From positions 11,788,489 to 11,852,488 of the forward strand of contig CM020515.1 of NCBI GenBank assembly GCA_009823395.1: a stretch of 64,000 nucleotides of DNA, read 5' to 3'. Position 1 is the stretch's first letter. Every line of letters starts with the position of its first letter. This stretch comes from Thamnaconus septentrionalis (taxonomy: Eukaryota > Chordata > Actinopteri > Tetraodontiformes > Monacanthidae). Under the pieces are notes generated by a model. It searched no databases. It saw only the letters and a program-made list of their open reading frames with translations, and was not told the DNA's origin. Below, one piece after another: positions 1-13,387 of the stretch. The translations under genes were made by a program, and so were the position numbers.

Positions 1-686
1 AATATTTTGATGTAAAAAAAAAAAAAAGAAATAACTGAGAGAGAAAAAACTGAAAACTGTCTTTTCTGTAGAAAATGTAACAATTTGGGGGTGTTTTATT
101 TTTTTTTCTTGCTTATTCTTGTCCAATGACCAGTGTAAAAATGTGCACAAAAAAGCACACGTTCCAGTAGAAATGCTTTGTGATGGTGAATGGCCTTTTT
201 TTTTCCCTGTAAGAACCATATGTGCTTTTTGCTTGTTGGCAGTTCAATTGGACAAAGTGAAAAAAAAATTCTGTGTCTACATTTTTCTGAAAGTCACTTT
301 AGCGTGCGGTGCCCATTCCAGTTTATGACGGGTCTTTTTCTTTTCTTTTTTCCTGCACCCAGCAAGGCAGCGAAGGAGCTTCAGCTGTAATGTAACAGAG
401 CAGCTGAGCAGCTGCTGTCGACGAGTTGAATGTTTGCTCACAACATTATTGTGCCGCATCCGTGGTGAAGTCGGGCTCACGCGCCAATTGGCGTTATTCA
501 TTTCGGAACTCATCACTTCAAGGGGTTAATGTAGTTTTTCTTTTCACACTGAACTAGTCGGTGTTTCACCTGCAGTAGATGAGCACAGAAGCAGAAAGCC
601 AAAGAGAAAGTGACTGAGGGCAGGGGACGCACTGACCAGTACTTTAGGTGGCAACCCCACTGAAAATGGTGAAGTGCGCCTTTAAA

Positions 687-1256
687 GGCGCGTTCAGACT
701 GCCAGCCAAAATCCGATTTTTAGCCCATCCAGATTTTTGCAAATGGATTGAAACCACCGTCGGGAGGTTGTTTGAAATCGCATTTGGACAGATGTGTCTC
801 CGTCTGAACAGCTCCAAACACACCGATGGGTTTTGACTGTCTGTGACGTCACTCTACGCGATGCAAGACCCAATGCGCCACCAGAGAGCGCCATTGGAGG
901 TGCGGAGCTGTAACGTAATAGAAGAAATAGAAAACAGCAGTCCCTGGACAGAGGAGGAATCTCATTGGCTCGTCAGTCTGTGAGGAGATAGTTCCATTCA
1001 AGCCAAGCTCCAGGGCATGTAGCGCAACAAGTGCCGCTGTCACAATTATAATTATATGACGTCACACACTACACGCTACGCTGGACAATGCCTCTGCTCT
1101 GACGTCGTTGCTACAGCGACCTGTCAGATAGGTCAATAATGTGGCCCAGCCTGAACAGAGCCAGATCCCATTTGGACACTTGCTAATAACAGTGTGGACA
1201 GTCAGCCCTAAAAATCGGAGTTGATTGCATTCAGCCTGCAGTCTGAATGCAGCCCA
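687..1256. mobile_element. Non-autonomous DNA transposon (MITE-like)
   Basis: The two ends form imperfect terminal inverted repeats. The left end reads GGCGCGTTCAGACTGC, and the right end, read in reverse complement, GGCTGCATTCAGACTGC. Just inside, AATCCGATTTTTAG on the left mirrors an AATCGGAGTT/CCTAAAAATC block on the right. There is no transposase reading frame. The length (about 570 bp) and TIRs fit a deleted DNA transposon of the kind common in fish genomes. Superfamily not assigned; no clear target duplication seen. Confidence 0.6.
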
Positions 1257-2924
1257 AATGAGTCTTTATACTACTGGCCAGCGTAGATGGAGAGAATGTA
1301 AAGCTGTTAGCGCCTGCCAAACTGGGCTTTGCCAAGGTGGGAATGAAGGGGTGTGTCCATGAGAAAATGGGCACTACTACAATACTGAACACTGTGACGC
1401 AGCTCCTCCCTCCTCCACACTTCCTGTTGATGTCGGCAGCGACGCACCAGAGAGCGGGTAGCTATTTAGTGATGGAATGAGATTAATCGGAAAGTATGTG
1501 TTTGAGATTGATTTTTTTGTGGATTTTTCTTTTGCCTTTTTGTTTTCTTCATTTTGTCAATCTGTATTTTCAATTCTCATCACTCGCCACTGTAGCATCC
1601 ACGGCACAGTCTCTCACATGTTGAGCGGAAAGATCAATTATTAAAGAAGTTGTTTCAACTCCGTGGTGAATTAATGATAAGTGCGTTCGTTTGTGTAAAA
1701 CACATGGTGGATTCTTCTTCGCGAGTCGCGGGAACAAAAGAGCGCCGCGGATAATGCGATGACACCGGGGTAGCGCTCTGGTTCCTCCTCGAATATCGTT
1801 TTGCGAGGGGGGGTTGAACATCAGAGGAAATTTCTGATTTTCATTCCTGCCACAGCTCTTGGGGGATATCACTCTCACACTCGCCGCTGCCAACATCGCA
1901 GCGCTGAAGGTTCATATTTGAGCCTCGAACCCTCAGAACCTCTGGAAAGAAGCAGGTCTCCCAGAAATGTATTTGGAAGCAATTAGCAGCAATAAACACC
2001 CTCATAATGGAACTGGAACCACTGCTGGAGGGGGAGCAAAATTTGTGCATACGTGTGTGTCTGTGCGTACGACACGACGGCTAAGTATTGTGCACAAGAC
2101 AAATTATCTCTCCGAGGGCTTCGCTGGGAACTAATGAAACCTAACCAAGTGGGGGATTGAGCTGGAAAGTGTCATCCGCGAGCGTTACAGACATCATCTG
2201 TCTCCCTGACATGTGATTCAGCAGGATAAACAGCAAAGCTCCGCCGCCGCCGCCGCCGTGCTAGCGCCGTGTGGGTGAGCGGCACAATAGCGACACTTTT
2301 GCTGGCGTGCGGCAGCCCGGAGAGGAGATTCGTTCCAGATATTGAGTTTCTCGCCCACCGTGATCGGGGAGATTGGAATCCTGGAGGGCTGCTGAAGAAA
2401 CGAAGCCGTCGGGTCGTGAATCACTTAAAGACAAATTACCCTCTTGGTGCGGCTGCCTGCCTGTCCATTTAACCGTTCCCCACCACTGGACTGCACCTTT
2501 TTCATTTGCCCGGGATTTTTAAAAAGCCAATGCTACCTAGAGAAATCAGCTCTCCCTCCACCCACCCCAAACCTTCTCTGAAGAAAAGTACCTGGACTGC
2601 ACAGGAATACCCAGGAATGTTGATGGGCAGGGCTGTTGGCTGAATTGATTGGTGGGACAAACGTGTTTCAGCCAGTGTATGTCTGTGGTCGTCTTCATTT
2701 CACGTCGACAGGCGTCACTTCATTTGTTTTGGTCGCTTGGAAAATGGCGCCAAAAGAAGAGGAGCTTTGATTAGTGGAAGGATCTCCTGAACGCATTTGC
2801 AGACAAAGAAATTCAACAGGTCTTTGAGTTGGTCGTCCATACCAAGCGGCCAAGAAGCTAAAGGACCAAAATGATGTCGTGGATTCCTGATTTGAATACA
2901 TTTTCCAGAACTTTCAGTTCAGTG

Positions 2925-3065
2925 GAGTCGTGGGAGAGCGTCAGTCCTGAGACTGGGAGGTTGCAGGTTTGATCCCTGGCTGGGTCTTACCAAAGACAAA
3001 ATGATACCCATTGCCTCACTACTTGGCACTCATAGCATGGCTCGTGCAAATGGGTCAAACATGGA
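2925..3065 (+). mobile_element. tRNA-derived SINE fragment
   Basis: GTGGGAGAGCGTCAGTCCTG resembles an A box region, and GGTTTGATCCC is a good B box (consensus GGTTCGANTCC). It is followed by the tail ACCCATTGCCTCACTACTTG, which I recognise from a common teleost SINE family. No tRNA cloverleaf can be completed, so this is a repeat and not a tRNA gene. Confidence 0.6.
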
Positions 3066-5044
3066 GAACCAATTTCACATCCTTTTAGGATGTGACAGTC
3101 AGAGGGACTTTAACTTTTAAACCAAAGAGATTGCCAGGAATTATTTTACCAAAGTGAATAAATTGCTGGAAATAAAGGTTTCTGAATATGTTACAGAGAC
3201 CAACGATCCATTGCCACCCTTTTTTTCCCCTCCTTTTCGCAAAGATCCCCGCGTCGCTTCCCGCCACACATATCAATTTCGCCTCGAGTTGCATTAAAGT
3301 ATAATTAAAACGGTATCACTCACTCGGCACGTTGCATTGCCACTGGATCCGTGTAGAGATCTCTACGCTGCCACTGTGCTTCCCGGCACCCCTCGGCTTT
3401 TGCACACTGAGTCCCCACGGAGCCCCAGAGTAGGAGCTCGCTCGCTTGCTCGCTGCCAAGGCTGTGAGAAAAACAAGTTTGGAAAGTGAGCCTAGAGAAG
3501 TGCGATGGCCTAATAATTAAAGTCCGCGTGAGGCGAGGCGTTTAAAAAAAAATGGGAGGAGAAAAAAAAGAGAAAAAGAGCTGCTGTTTTCTTAGATGTC
3601 ACACGCCATTACTGAGATCTACAAAACAGCCTGCGTGAGGCGGCGACGGCCTTCATGAAATTATGCAGCGAAATTTTATATTCTGCCGTTCTCCCCGGCT
3701 AACCTTGCGATGCGGTTTCAAGTGTGCCGTCTGAAACGGCCAATCTCAGAGAAGCTCCCATTTGTAGCATTCTGGCTGTGTTTCAGCCACCCTTTGCAAT
3801 GCCACACACACTCACACACCCGAGTGCCTGGAAGGAAAAGAATGTGTGAAGGGTTTGTAAATAACGGCTGAAAAATCATGTTTTCTTTTAAAAATGTTCT
3901 CTGTGGGCTCTTTTCCAGATGGATCCATGAAATGATGTTCAGTCCGGTGTGTTAGTTGTCCCTCTGGTTGAGCTGAGGGCCTATTTTTTTTTAACTAATC
4001 TAGCCTTAATATTTTCTTCATTGGCAGAAGCAGTTGGTATTTGCCTACTTATTTTTCATTTTTTCATCCATTTCTTATTTTTGTCTTCTTTTTTTTTTTG
4101 CTCAACACCTTTTCTTCCCGCCTGTGCTCAGATGGCGGAGGAGAGCATCCTCGGCGCTGATTTGTGGGAATGAGGATAAAATGAGTGGAGGCAGAGGAGC
4201 GTGAGGGAGGGACGGACAAATTAATCAGCGCCGACGAGGAGACATCTGCTTTTTGACAGTTTGTTATGCCGCCACCCTCGAGATCAAAAAGCCTGTGGAT
4301 TCGAGATGAAGAATCGTCCCCCGGCTTCGCCACCGCGGAATCGATCATGTTTTCACGCGTGGCACCCCAAAAATAAATAAGCAAATTAAGAACGTGAAAC
4401 CTTTCTTTGTGTAGATTCACTGCCACTCAGCGTCTGATATTCCCAAGTGGATTGTGATGTATTCCTAAGTAGAGCATTTACATTTATAACAATTTCTTGC
4501 CTCTTCCACACAACGATGAACCCAGGCGGAGAGAGCGTGTGAATAATTTTTTCCCTACCTGCGAGGCAGGAGCTCTCATCTCTCCCACGATCTCCTCAAA
4601 TCGCCCTTCCGGCACCTGCGTGGACTGCAAAATTTAACGCGGCCCCTCATCCATCTGTCTCTTGCACTAAAGCTAAAGCAATGCCCCGGCTACGCAAAAA
4701 CCCCTCTCGCTGCGCACCATCGCCGGGGACACGCTCCAATTATTTCATCGGAACGACTCAGCAACGAGACGACGAGAGTCAATTGAGTCGCGCTGCTTTT
4801 CTCTCCCCGGAACAAAATGTATGAGGCTGAAGAGCCGCTTGTCAGTTCCAAGGTTGTTTCAGAAACATTGAACGTTGTGGTTCTGAACAAATGGAGACTT
4901 TTCACATTCACGGGATTCAACTTGCATCAAAACTATGAATGAATGAATGTATTAAACAAAAAAGTGTGAAACAACGCAAACAAGTTTTATATTATAGATG
5001 ATCCAATAGCAACCCTGCATATAGAATATATATAACAAAACATA

Positions 5045-5048
<4 letters not shown>

Positions 5049-5079
<31 letters not shown>

Positions 5080-5170
5080 AATATATGTATATATACGTAC
5101 ATATATACCCATATATTCATACATATGTATATATATACATACAGGTATATGTATATGTGTATATATGTAC

Positions 5171-5202
<32 letters not shown>

Positions 5203-5210
5203 TTATACTG
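5049..5210. repeat. Compound (TG)n/(TA)n microsatellite
   Basis: A (TG)14-type run is followed by about 130 bp of alternating TATA/CATA with short TG interruptions. The short overlapping reading frames in it on both strands (Tyr/Ile/Val-rich) are artefacts of the repeat. Confidence 0.9.
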
Positions 5211-8200
5211 TACAATTATATAATATTTCACTGTGTGCATGAATGGAAAAGGTGGCTAGCGGTGCTTTTAGGTTGATTGTTCTGTGTAATTATTTTGTAT
5301 TGTAAAATAATGCAGAGAAATTAAGGCAGAAACCTTGAGCGGATCGCGAGAAACAAGCTTGCCTCGCGAACAGAGGGATTAAGCGGAGGATGTCATTATT
5401 CCGTGTGCTCAACAGACTCCCAATGTCACCCAGTAATAAAGCGGTGCATGTGACTCGCCGTGATCCTTTTTTCTTTTTTTTTTGTCTTTGCGGAATCTAA
5501 TCAGATGCCGGCGGCCGGATAAGTGCATTATCTCCTTGATTCCGCCGCTTCTAACCAAATCAAGCGGCCGGCTGCGTTTCCTGTCGAGGCCCCGCCCACC
5601 CTGGTCCGCCAGCGGTGCGAGGGCAACACGCCCCGCCGGTGTGATTAAGCCCGGCTCTCTGCGGACATTAGTGGGCCATGTGACTCTCATCTGCCAGGGG
5701 ATACGGGGACATAAACCTATTTATTTGTCGACGCCAATCTGCGCAGGCTCTATTTATAGCTGCCGGGGGATCTGGGGGGAGCGGGGTGGTCGCTATTTAT
5801 GAATATGAACTTCCTGTTCCCTCTGGGATGAAAGTAAGCCCATCCTGTCGGCGGGAAATCAAGCTGCAGCAAGGCCACGCGTGAGCTGCCGAGGCGGCAG
5901 GCTGGAGAAATGAAAAATACAAATGCGGAAGAAAAACTTGCGAGCTTGAATGCCCGGCACTTGTCGACAATAAGCGGAGGGCACGTGGGATCGACAGAGT
6001 GAATGAGTGCACGGGCGAACAGTGAGTTTGCGGAGGTTAGCCAGTGGAAAATGTGAGCGGGACTCGCATGCCGCAAGAACAAGGCCGACTTGGCACGACG
6101 ACAGCCTCACTGGCCAAGGTCGCTACGCTCGGCACGGGCAGATGCACAGCCTCCTTTTCTGGCCAACACAGTTGTGGGGGAGAGAACAACATGCTTTTTA
6201 TTTGCACGCGTTTTTTGTGCTTGTCGTCCGAACGCCTCGTCCGTGGCTGGATGCGCGGGATAAGCGCAGCTTTTAGCCAGATGGGCCGAAAGAGAAGAGT
6301 TTTTTTGTCAGCCCTTCTTAATCGTTTAATGAGATAAACGCAGCATGTCCTCGAGGCAATGCGCTGAAATCAAAGGATGGCGGCCGTAATTTGATTGCAG
6401 CCTTGTTCTGCTTTTTTTTTTTGCGCACCTCCGACTCTTATAGGGAGTGCGTCATGAATAGCAGATTACCCAATTTGATAAGCAAGCGGTTAAAGTCTCT
6501 GCAGGAGGAAGACAAGACAGCGGTATGCTAATGTTGCGCGCGGTCGGAGCGGATTTAGAGGGCCGGCAGCCACTAGCGGCGCACCCTCGGCCCATCGCTC
6601 ACCTGGGTGGGTGTCTGGTGATTGATCGCGCCCAGAGTTTGGACCGACTCGCCGCGCCCGGAGGCCCAAAGCGAAGAGTTTTCAAGGTTGTTCGCATTAA
6701 CGCCGGTAAATTTTGCATAATTGATGGCCGGCCCGTCGCACACGAGCCATTCCTCAAATGGCAGCAGACAACGAGACGCCCATAAATCTCCTCATTAATA
6801 GCGGCTCCTGCTCCAGTTGTCTTCATGGTAAATGGGAATACCGACGGTTGATTTATGAAATCTGCTCCCAGGAGAAGAGCGGAGGGGGAAAAAAAAACAA
6901 GTCTGATGTTATTTGCATGGCTGACGCAGCACATCAAGGATCCTGCTGCCTCGATAAAGTGAAGTCGTCCTGTCTAGCGCGGGATTTACAAGAACCACGT
7001 GTTCGGCTCAGAGGGCTGGAGGACGACCGGCCGTCCCTGTTGTTTTATTCAGCTTCTTTCAAGGAAGAGTTTCAAAGGAAGAGTTCGAAGTGGGTCAACA
7101 CGTTATCGCCGCACATTTTTAAATGTCTTTAACTGTCTCGTCATTCTCCCTCTTCAGGGGTTTGAGCCTTGGATTCTGCAGAAGAATTCACGAAGGCCAC
7201 TCGCTGACTAATCTCCAGCATTTCCTCCTTTCCTCCTTGAGGAACGGCTGGCTGGACGGACCTACTCCGGAAACACACTGCAAGCTGTTCGTGTTTTCAG
7301 TGTTGTGAAGTTAAGATACTCTGCCGTGATATGAAGACACGGAGCACAGTTTGCTCGCAGCAACTGTCTGGTGTTGTTGCATACATTAGCATTTTGTTCA
7401 CTTAGCTGCCTGCTGCGCCGCGTTTAGAGGCGCTTTGGATACTGTTTTTCTCCTTCCCGTCACGCGGCGGATTTACATGGCTAGTCAAAGATTTGGTGGT
7501 GTTTGGGGTTTGGGGGGGACTAAGGAGACTACAATTAACCCAGTTGCAACCCTCGAGCAGTCGGGAAACGGTGACAGGAGACGGCAATTAGCGCATTAGC
7601 ACGCGTTCGCCGGCGCGCGTGGAACCGAGAATCAAGGTACCAGAGTTGCGGCTCTTTTGTCGAGTGCGAGTGCGACAGCTGCCGTCTCGTTTCAGAGGAG
7701 ATCTCGTGGGCGAGATGTCTCGCGGCGGTGGTGGCGGCACGAGCGTTCACAGCTAAGAGGCGGTGGGCTCTGATCAAATGCGTCACGTCAGTGTTTTGCG
7801 GGGAGCACCGCGCAAAAAACACAATGATTAGGATTGCGCGCTGGTGCTTATGTTTACCAGGGGTGAGTCTGGAGCAGCTGTTTATGTTTATGAATCACGG
7901 CGCATCGTTTACAGTGCCACACGCGTGACGCCTCGGGCAAGTGGTGCTCGCCTCCGCCCACCCTCACTTGTGCGTCTCGTGTCAAACATGCAACTGGCGG
8001 CAGAAACACGGGTAGTTATGATCGCGCCGCCACCATCAAAGGTGAGCGACTCTCTACAGCTGCCGCTCAAGTGTCTGTCCAGCACTGCATGTTAGCGACA
8101 ATTGTTGCCGTTACATGTTTGTGCAGTCGACTGACCTCCACACCTGTCAAATCAATAGATTAAAATAAATAAATATATGAGTCAAAGCGCATGTTGTTGA

Positions 8201-9216
8201 CTTTGAAGGCCGCTGGCTCACCGCCGTTTGCATTTGCGACAGGCGCATGAAGAAGCTCTCGCGTGTTTCCTTCCCAGAGACACAGCCGCCTGACATCGAC
8301 TCACTTATTAAATTTTCACACGCTGACCAACCGCAATATTGCCGAGAGCAAACGCCGGCCGTGTTTACTTGTGCCAGACCAAGAGTGAGTGTCATTTTCC
8401 CAGAAGTCCAGAGGAAAAGCATTTTCACCTCCAGCGCTTTACGTGTGCTGTGCTCTTATTTTTTATTTGCCATTTACAAGGTCAGCGCACCATCTCCTGA
8501 GAGTGATTAGATTAGATATTTTTCTTACCTTATACAAGATTGGACAAAAGCAGAGGATAGAGTGATGTGTGTGCCTGATGTGTTTGCCTACTGTTTAGAA
8601 ACTACTTTTGTTTTTTGGGTTGTCGTTGTTTTAGGCCTCCTCAAAATTAACTCATGCGATCTCAGTATAAAAGGCAGTTCAGCACTTTTGTCAGAAGATT
8701 TTGTATTCAGAATATATTCATTATAAATCCTTGTTCTCACCACTGACTGCACAGCAAGGCTCAGATCTGCTTCAACCAACTGGTAGACTTGGCATTACAT
8801 CAGTATGCAGCCCTTTACAAATCAAACAGAAAAAAAATTGTTTAAAACAGTGAAATCATTTTGACCCTCTTAAATAATTTGTTTCGGTGCGTTTGTTATA
8901 TATATGAATACGAAAAGTTTTTCTCTCGTTCAATTACTTTCAGCCTCCTCCAGGCAACAGCGCATCGTCTATCCAGCTGCTATTTTAGACTGAGATCTGT
9001 GTCTGCGCTTCAACTTGGAAACTTGTTCCCGGGAATAATTTGGTGCAGTGAAACTCAAAAAGCTGCTAAAATCTGTTTCAGCAGCCGTCGTGATGAGGCG
9101 TTCAAAGCCCGGTGCCGTGTGTTTACTGACGATTTGCACTATAAACGCTGTAACATCGACAAGTGACGAGCCGCTCTCTCGCTACATAGCCAAGGAAATT
9201 TCTTCCTGCTGTAGAA

Positions 9217-9366
9217 TATATATACTCATATATAAATATATATGTGTATATATAATATATATACATATATATATTTATATATATATGTATATATATACAC
9301 ACATACATGTATGTGTGTGTGTGTCTGTGTGCATACATGCACGTATATATATATACATATATAAGA
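9217..9366. repeat. Compound (TA)n/(TG)n microsatellite
   Basis: Alternating TATATA tracts with a central ACACATACATGTATGTGTGT block that can fold on itself. Unstable low-complexity DNA with no coding potential. Confidence 0.9.
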
Positions 9367-11530
9367 CATATAAGGTCATGACGGCAGCATAAACGCTGCT
9401 TGGGATAAAACTGGTTAATTTCGCCTTTAAGACATCTAATGTCTTGGGTAAATGTATCGTTTATCTTTATGTATTTTCTCACAATTTCGAACCGCCAATT
9501 TTTCTGCAACACCATCTGACACTTCTGATGGAGACTGTGGAGATATTGGCAGTCGAAAGTGTTAAGAGCACAAAAAATAATCAATGAACAATAAATAAAA
9601 ATACAAATAGAACCTTGAGAGAAAAAGACTTGCATAGTGCACTCTGCGATTGTAAATCGTGATAGACCAACAGGCTTTAAGAATTAGTGGTTTGGTTTTC
9701 GCTCCTCTGTGTGCCCTACAGATTAAGACTAGATTTATGATTTTTCTCTCTAAAAAATAATGAGGTTCAGCTCGCCAGCCCAGTCAGGATATATTAGTGT
9801 TTGCGCAGATGTGGCCCTGTGCAGGTCATAATGGATGACCGAAGAGGAGATTTGAATCGCCCTCAGTTTGATTCTAACCTTGCTCTGCTACGAGAGCCGC
9901 CTGTGTGAGGTCAACAGGGAAGGAAGGAAATAAAGAGTTCCTGATAAAGGAACGCTAAGATGAAAATAATTACAGAAGAAATGTTTTTCACCTTATCTGT
10001 CGCTTTTTAAACTGCAAAAAAAAAAGTGTTCTATCTTCAAGGACGAAAAGCACATTCTCGAGCCATTGTCTACCTGCCGATCCTGTGACGCACGTCTGCA
10101 TGAAGGGGGGAGGGGGGGATTGTATGTCTGCTGGCCTTGATGAAGCAGCACCAGCAAGCCATATTTTGAATACTGAGGCCTTTTTTTTTGTCTTTTCCAT
10201 TGTGGAGGAAGGGAGGCCATCCTTGAGAGAACATGCAATGCCGAGACAAAGAATAGGAAACAAGCCAATGGTGGGAACAGTACGTGCAGAGTGAACGGGT
10301 AGCACTCGCACTTTTAGCTCCACATTTCCGTTGCTAACAGCGGTGACACAAAGAAGGGCTATTTCTTCCATGCAAAGCCTTGCAGCATGCGATTCTTGCA
10401 TATCGTGAATGCCTAACATGTTTTCACTTCTTTTTTTTTCTGGTTCACGCCCTGCGGCCCACTCTGTCGATGCCAACGACATCGGTTTCTATCATGCACT
10501 GGTTTACAAATCCCACATTAGGGCCGTTGTCGGATACTAGCTTTGCATTCTGAAGTCCAGTGTAGCCGCGGCAGTTTGAGCATGAGGTGGTCTCACCAAG
10601 GACACAAAAAAAGGGAGGCCACAAGGTGTAGAGGGATTGCTGCCCCTTGTGACATCACAGAGGGCTGCTGTCCAGAACACACTTTCTGAAAAAAGGAGAG
10701 TAAGTGAAAGAAGTACATGGTATATGGCTTCATTTCATGACGTTATACTTCCAGATCACTGGTCAAGTGAGTTTCTTCTTAACTCTGGACCTTTAATACC
10801 CCTTATTTCTAATATTCTGTCTCTATTTACAGCAGCAGCACACAGAAGGATGATCCATTTCATGCAAACCTTGCAGCATGCACATCTTTCATATTGTGCT
10901 TCATTGTGTCAGATTTCCCTTTTTTTGTTCCCCTCCAGGCTCCCTGCTGGTGATAATAACATCAATTTTTTTCATCGCCGCTTGACATGCTTTGCTTGAC
11001 TCACAATTACTGTCTGCTAAAGGGGTGGATGATGAGAGACAAGTGGCATATTTTTTTTTTACCCCGCGGTTGCACGACTTGAAGAAGACGCTCTATGTCG
11101 AAAGAATGTAACAGAACCGACATCACCAGCAGATCTTTTTTTTCAACGTGATTATGTAGACCATCATTACTCTACCCTTCTGTGTCTCTGCAAAGATGTG
11201 ATCAAAAGTGTGTTCAGTTTTCCTTTGAAATGCCTAGTGAGCCTTCTGTTCACATACTTTTATATAACGAAAAACCTTTCCACACACAGGTCAGTGAATA
11301 CCCTAAATCATATTCCACACCCTTCCGTACACAACCCAGAGAAACAAGAGATTATAATTGACCTTCATATTGCTCTATATTCAGTGCGACATTCTTTATT
11401 GATCCCTGCCTACAGAAACATAACTCAGTGGGAGGTTTTCAGGACGGCTGCGATGCAGAAAATAACAGCGAGGGGAAGAGGAAAAAAAGAATATCACTCA
11501 GATGGCGGCTTAGGAGACTAATTGTGTGCG

Positions 11531-11537
<7 letters not shown>

Positions 11538-11615
<78 letters not shown>
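11538..11615. repeat. (TG)n microsatellite
   Basis: About 39 uninterrupted TG units, about 1.7 kb upstream of baiap2l1 exon 1. Translations of it (poly Cys-Val / Thr-His) are artefacts. Confidence 0.95.
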
Positions 11616-11616
<1 letters not shown>

Positions 11617-12559
11617 ACCTCAGAGCATTTCAAGGGATGAAAATGGTGGTTGCGTTCACAGCCCGAGGGCACAATGTTATTTTACATCCTGCTCTTTCTG
11701 TATCCCACAAAATATTGCAACAGGGACTTTTTCCAAAGTTTAAGCTTAAAATTGCATTCACACAGTCCAAGCCTTCCTCCTATATTGGTCGTCATAAATG
11801 ATGGATCTGTGGAACTTTCCCTGGTGCTTGTCTTAGCCAGTGGTACAGTGGTAAACTTGTACTATCATTTAAAATTTAGGAACACTACTGGTTGATTTAC
11901 TATTATATTTTGATGGACAAAGACAACATGAAGACAGGACCGAGGTCACGAACATCCAATTCTTTCATTCATTATTATATCGTCGCAATGGTTCAGAAAC
12001 TGCTTTGCCCAACAGTCAACTGCTGATGATGAGAGACATCTAGTGGTGAATCGCTGGAGTGGCTGAGAAAGACAACTTTCCTATCTGACGTCAATGTCTT
12101 AATAAAGTGGACATTAAATTTAAAAAATGCAATTTATTACCTTTAACTTTAGTTGAAAAGTGTTTTGTTTTTTTTATCGGCGCATTTTTTCTGCCTATGG
12201 AAGTGACGCATGTTGCCAGCGTATCGTAGGTCGTTTTGCCTCCAGGGAGCGCCCGACTCCAGATTCTGCCTGGTGGCGTGCACCTTTTCTACCTGCCAGA
12301 AGCGACTGTCGAGTCAGACAGAGACATCCAGAACAATAGTGGAATAGGAACTTCATCATAAAAGCGTGTGAAATTGTTACAACGTCAGTTAGTAAAATAA
12401 CTACACAAACTTATAGCTCCACTTGAAGCAACAACAACAAAGGAAATAAATAAGTGAAGTACTTTTAACAGAACTTGTATATTTTACACACAAAAGTAAC
12501 AAATGTGTTTCCAATGTATTGAGTTTGTGCACAATTGCAGGGCATCAAAGTAAAAACTT

Positions 12560-12650
12560 GTCAGAAAAAGAAACACTTAAGTCAAGTACATATACCTGTA
12601 AAATCCGCTCAAGTACAGTAATGAAGTACACTTACTTACCACCTCTGGCG
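12560..12650. repeat. Interspersed repeat fragment
   Basis: The motif CTCAAGTACAGTAATGAAGT followed by TACTTACCACCTCTGG resembles the end of a widespread fish repeat (AAGTACAGAT...ACCTGTAAAA...ACTTACCACCTCTGG). Boundaries are approximate and the class is not assigned. Confidence 0.45.
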
Positions 12651-12879
12651 GTATGTGGTGCAATCAAGTATTTACTGAGAGGCAATAGAATTAAATAAAA
12701 CTTTTAATAAATAAAAGTTAAACGCCAATCACAGATGATTGATAATTTCGAACAACAAAAACAGCAACATAAAAAAAGAAGAAACAATGGGAATGTGTGT
12801 CGATGCAATCAGATTTCTCTATTATTATATTTTCTATTTTTTTGTACGTAGGTTCCTTCTTTGTTTAATATCAAGCTTT

Positions 12880-13336
12880 CTATCACACTGTTCCAGTGTA
12901 GTCGAAGCCAGCGCTAGGTTTAAGTTGAAAGTAGCTGACCGGAAAGTGCTTCCGTTGCGTTTTCCGGTGGGCTTGACGGTGTGTCCACCTTTCCGCCAGC
13001 CTTCCCTCCCCTCCCCGCTCGCTCACCACCTACAACAAGTTTGACAGCTCAGCTTTCCAGCACTGACACGCAGCAACAAGCACCGCCAATCATCTCTCCC
13101 TTTTTCCTCTCCCGGTACTTCATCATTTTTGTTTCTCCTCAACCGACGATGGACTCGTTTCGCTGCTTAGGCTGGAAATGAGGAATTTCCTGTGCCCGTA
13201 GTGTTGGTCACGGATTATTTTTTATTTTTGTTTTAATTTTCTTCCCTTCCCTTTTTTTTCCGCCTACGGGTCGTCGTATCTTCGGCTTTTTCCGTTCTCG
13301 GTCGGAGGACTCGTGCAGGGGGGCAAACCGCTAAAC
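12880..13336 (+). promoter_or_regulatory. baiap2l1: Putative baiap2l1 promoter and 5' UTR
   Basis: This stretch directly precedes the first coding exon. It is richer in CpG than its surroundings and carries several GGAA/TTCC cores (GACCGGAAAGTGCTTCCG and TTTTCCGG near 12937-12966) that could bind ETS factors, plus pyrimidine-rich blocks. No TATA box stands out. Transcript start unknown; the assignment rests on position and composition. Confidence 0.45.
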
Positions 13337-13387
13337 ATGTCGCGCAGCGTGGAGGAAGTGTCCAAGCTGACTGAAAGTACCTACAAG
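13337..13387 (+). CDS. baiap2l1: baiap2l1 coding exon 1
   Basis: Residues 1-17, [17 protein letters not shown], the start of the I-BAR domain. Donor AAG|GTGAGT, phase 0. Confidence 0.95.

Larger units (their letters stand above)
1..12880. other. Intergenic region upstream of baiap2l1
   Basis: No open reading frame here resembles a known protein, and none combines into plausible exons with splice sites. The stretch holds interspersed repeats (687-1256, 2925-3065, 12560-12650), TG/TA microsatellites (5049-5210, 9217-9366, 11538-11615) and unique sequence. About 5,400-8,100 is comparatively GC-rich and low in obvious repeats. By synteny with human, the next gene to the left would be nptx2, outside the window. 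Distal regulatory elements of baiap2l1 or nptx2 may lie here, but that cannot be shown from one sequence. Confidence 0.6.

Noticed and set aside
9123..9635. 170-aa minus-strand frame
   Set aside because: Its core is Tyr/Ile-rich translation of the TA/TG microsatellite; the rest has no recognisable motif.
11439..11801. Cys/Val- and Thr/His-repeat proteins
   Set aside because: Pure translation of the (TG)n tract.
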